From assembly GCA_038199755.1 (NCBI GenBank), contig JBBPYR010000305.1, forward strand, positions 1 through 6,975: DNA of 6,975 nucleotides, given 5' to 3'. Shown here piece after piece: positions 5,696 through 6,975 of this stretch. A model generated the notes under the pieces. The model was not told where the DNA came from, searched no databases, and worked only from the letters and a program-made list of their open reading frames with translations. The first letter of the stretch is position 1; every line of letters begins with the position of its first letter. Made by a program: the position numbers and the translations under genes. This stretch comes from JBBPYR01 sp038199755 (GTDB lineage: Bacteria; Chloroflexota; Ktedonobacteria; Ktedonobacterales; Ktedonobacteraceae).

Positions 5696-6550
5696 CTACA
5701 AGTGTAATTGTTGGATTAATTGCAAAAGATACGCTATCTCGGCCCGAATGTCAATATTCAAGCTATTGGCGATAATGGTATTGGCTTGGAACGAAACGAG
5801 AGCGGCAACGATCAGCAGCGCAATGGCGATCAGGATGATGAGCACGACAATGGTGAGTACACGCTCTACGACCTCTGCCGCACGTACGAGCCGTGACGCT
5901 GGTAGAGCCTCTTGACCCTCATAGTCCTGCTCATCTTCCGCGTCAGCCTCGCGGTGTTCCGCGACGGCGACACGGTGTGATGCTGGTCGGGTCGCGATCT
6001 CCCAAACCTGATGTGTTTCTTGCTGTTGCACGGTCTGTTGTTTGGGATGATGCCCCTGCACAATAGCCGTTTTCGCAGTTGCGGCAGCTACGCCATGAGC
6101 AGAGATCATGGGAGCAACAGCCATAGGTGCGCTGTCCGGCTTGTGAAAACGGCCTAGCTGCACACACACAAAGGGAGCTATGACCCGTTGTGCAGGTACG
6201 GCTAGTGCCTTTTGCTGTGCAGCCTGGGCTGGTGGCAGCACGACGCCCGCGAGTGAGGGTGGCTCGGCGCGAAATGAGAGGTGTGTTTCCTCCACACATG
6301 CGCCACAGACACCATTAACCTCGTCCCAACAACTGGGGCAGGCGGGCCGTCGGCAGCGGAAGCAGAAACGGCACATGCTCATAAAGGCTGACTCGATGAC
6401 GACGGTGGGAGCGTTTGCTAACTGCGGGTAGCCACGAGACGGGGCATAGGCAGCGAGGCAGATCATACAAGCAATCATACCTCCCGGCCCGGAAAGAGCG
6501 GCTGAGCCTTGCGACTGGGATCGAGAATGCGGTAAAGAAACGGTGCTCAC
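5696..6550 (-). CDS. Cysteine-rich zinc-ribbon/B-box-like membrane protein of unknown function
   Basis: A 284-aa protein I cannot assign to a characterised family. From the N-terminus there is a short polar segment, a CMIC pair (C28, C31), then a compact cluster C60-x2-C63-x2-C66-x4-C71-x2-C74-x7-C82-x2-C85 that looks like a double zinc ribbon. A long Ala/Gln/Pro-rich linker (about 95-200) and an acidic stretch (EADAEDEQDYEGQE, 201-214) follow. One strong transmembrane helix lies at about 231-253, and the last 30 residues are amphipathic. The zinc part probably faces the cytoplasm. The start is GTG at 6548-6550 because AGGAGG (6557-6562) lies 6 nt upstream. The in-frame ATG at residue 25 has GGAGG only 1 nt away. 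The gene is upstream of the NYN nuclease gene (27-nt gap), which suggests a shared transcript and perhaps membrane tethering of the nuclease (inference). Confidence 0.75.
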   Translation of the reverse strand: MSTVSLPHSRSQSQGSAALSGPGGMIACMICLAAYAPSRGYPQLANAPTVVIESAFMSMCRFCFRCRRPACPSCWDEVNGVCGACVEETHLSFRAEPPSLAGVVLPPAQAAQQKALAVPAQRVIAPFVCVQLGRFHKPDSAPMAVAPMISAHGVAAATAKTAIVQGHHPKQQTVQQQETHQVWEIATRPASHRVAVAEHREADAEDEQDYEGQEALPASRLVRAAEVVERVLTIVVLIILIAIALLIVAALVSFQANTIIANSLNIDIRAEIAYLLQLIQQLHL

Positions 6551-6556
6551 AAATGC

Positions 6557-6562
6557 CCTCCT
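6557..6562 (-). promoter_or_regulatory. Ribosome binding site deciding the zinc-ribbon protein start
   Basis: A consensus AGGAGG on the minus strand lies 6 nt before GTG at 6548-6550. An earlier in-frame GTG at 6572-6574 would put this site inside the coding region, so GTG at 6550 is preferred. Confidence 0.7.
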
Positions 6563-6633
6563 GGAGAGCCGCACCAGCTATTTCTGGAAAAGAGGTGCGA
6601 ACGAAACGACGATCAACCTGTATGTACATTTTT

Positions 6634-6660
6634 ATTATACCCACGCCCCCACAATACCAA
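6634..6660 (-). promoter_or_regulatory. Candidate proximal promoter of the zinc-ribbon/NYN pair
   Basis: A perfect -10 TATAAT on the minus strand (6634-6639) is preceded by TTGGTA (6655-6660, 4 of 6) at a short 15-nt spacing. Start would be near 6627, about 77 nt before the GTG. The sub-optimal spacing makes this weaker than the distal candidate. Confidence 0.4.
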
Positions 6661-6724
6661 CCTAGCAATCCATACACCAGCCCACAGGTGGGAAGCCATG
6701 CCACACTACCGACCTTATGACACG

Positions 6725-6753
6725 ATTATACCTAGTCATTCAACTTTTTTCAG
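6725..6753 (-). promoter_or_regulatory. Candidate distal promoter of the zinc-ribbon/NYN pair
   Basis: On the minus strand, CTGAAA (6748-6753, 4 of 6) and a perfect TATAAT (6725-6730) are spaced by 17 nt. The predicted start near 6718 gives a leader of about 168 nt. It is back-to-back with the tRNA promoter region. Confidence 0.5.
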
Positions 6754-6803
6754 GGTTAATGACCAACGTTCTTATAAACAAACGGCAAAAGGAGAGAAAT
6801 TGG

Positions 6804-6823
6804 CCTGTCAAAGGGTTGACAGG
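6804..6823. repeat. 8-bp inverted repeat overlapping the tRNA promoter -35 box
   Basis: CCTGTCAA (6804-6811) and TTGACAGG (6816-6823) are perfect inverted repeats separated by AGGG. The right arm contains the whole -35 hexamer TTGACA. It may be a protein-binding site, or a chance copy of the -35 sequence in reverse. Confidence 0.5.
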
Positions 6824-6844
6824 GAAAGACACGTCTGCTATTAT
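6816..6844 (+). promoter_or_regulatory. Strong sigma70 promoter of tRNA-Asp
   Basis: Consensus -35 TTGACA (6816-6821), a 17-nt spacer and -10 TATTAT (6839-6844, 5 of 6), with TGC before the -10 as an extended element. Start is expected near 6851, giving a leader of about 50 nt to be removed by RNase P. The sequence just after the -10 is not GC-rich, unlike classical stringently controlled tRNA promoters. Confidence 0.8.
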
Positions 6845-6901
6845 CATAACCACGAAAGCGTTGCCTCCGCAACAAGCGAGCGGTAAACGCGGACGTGCCC
6901 A

Positions 6902-6975
6902 GGAGCCGTGGTGTAGTGGCCTAACATGTCTGCCTGTCACGCAGAAGATCGCGGGTTCGAATCCCGTCGGTTCCG
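6902..6975 (+). tRNA. tRNA-Asp (anticodon GTC)
   Basis: A full cloverleaf can be drawn by eye. The acceptor stem GGAGCCG pairs with CGGTTCC (one G-U), with discriminator G. The D stem is GTGT/ACAT. The anticodon stem TCTGC/GCAGA encloses CTGTCAC, giving anticodon GTC. The variable loop has 5 nt, and the T stem GCGGG/CCCGT has loop TTCGAAT. The discriminator G73 is a known aspartate identity element. The gene body ends exactly at the window edge, so whether CCA is encoded cannot be seen. Further tRNAs may follow in the same transcript. Confidence 0.97.

Larger units (their letters stand above)
6563..6901. other. Gene-free intergenic region between zinc-ribbon gene and tRNA-Asp
   Basis: No open frame here has a credible ribosome site or recognisable protein. 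The region holds the minus-strand promoter candidates for the zinc-ribbon/NYN pair (6634-6660 and 6725-6753) and the plus-strand tRNA promoter with an overlapping inverted repeat (6804-6844). It also contains the tRNA 5' leader, which has a small hairpin, GTTGC-CTCC-GCAAC, just before the tRNA. Confidence 0.6.

Noticed and set aside
5943..6299. A cysteine-rich alternative frame on the minus strand (contains CSWRSCRNCENGYC) that could suggest a frameshifted zinc finger
   Set aside because: The main frame runs uninterrupted through this region to a convincing transmembrane helix, and the alternative frame has no ribosome site or domain order that makes sense. A frameshift cannot be excluded without homologues, but there is no direct sign of one.
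6315..6704. Minus-strand open frame overlapping the zinc-ribbon gene start
   Set aside because: It is out of frame with the clear CxxC cluster, spans a predicted promoter and ends within the zinc-ribbon coding region. It is a shadow frame.
6698..6940. Short open frames between the zinc-ribbon gene and the tRNA
   Set aside because: They lack ribosome binding sites and recognisable composition, and they overlap the promoter and the tRNA gene.

Overview
The window is about 7 kb of ordinary bacterial chromosome with tightly packed genes on both strands, roughly balanced base composition and sigma70-type promoters. The best fit is a Chloroflexota bacterium, possibly Ktedonobacteria-like. This is inferred from the mixture of genes: a DUF1858-Mrp fusion, a CRP-like regulator, a decaprenyl-phosphate phosphoribosyltransferase-type UbiA protein, a short polyprenol-phosphate mannose synthase, a YacP/Rae1-type nuclease paired with a zinc-ribbon membrane protein, and a GTAGGGG...CCCCTAC-type long inverted repeat. 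The taxonomic call is an inference from family resemblance, not a match.

Layout, left to right. A perfect 30-bp palindrome (1-30) precedes a promoter and pheA (prephenate dehydratase, 116-1012, +). An 85-bp hairpin-forming inverted repeat (1016-1100) fills the gap between pheA and the convergent mrp gene (1117-2151, -). mrp and a CRP/FNR-type regulator gene (2428-3117, +) are divergent, and each has its own predicted promoter in the 276-bp space between them. The regulator gene is followed after 2 nt by a UbiA-family membrane transferase gene (3120-4061, +), so the two are probably co-transcribed. A 247-bp intergenic region then holds a promoter with a perfect 22-bp palindrome at its predicted start site, leading into a polyprenol-phosphate mannose synthase gene (4309-5106, +). 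A rho-independent terminator at 5117-5167 closes this gene and reaches into the 3' end of a convergent minus-strand pair: a cysteine-rich single-pass membrane protein (5696-6550) followed by a NYN-domain nuclease (5132-5668). A gene-free stretch (6551-6901) carries minus-strand promoters for that pair and a near-consensus promoter for tRNA-Asp(GTC) (6902-6975), which ends at the window edge.

How the genes fit together. UbiA/DPPR synthase and PPM synthase both charge polyprenyl phosphate with a sugar (phosphoribose from PRPP, mannose from GDP-mannose). The 2428-5106 block is therefore probably a cell-envelope glycan donor module, with the CRP-like protein as a linked regulator. pheA, mrp and the tRNA are housekeeping functions. 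The zinc-ribbon/NYN pair is the least understood part. The Mrp protein is unusual: it has an added N-terminal redox-disulfide domain and lacks the usual C-terminal CxxC. Nothing in the window looks like a mobile element, CRISPR array or phage.
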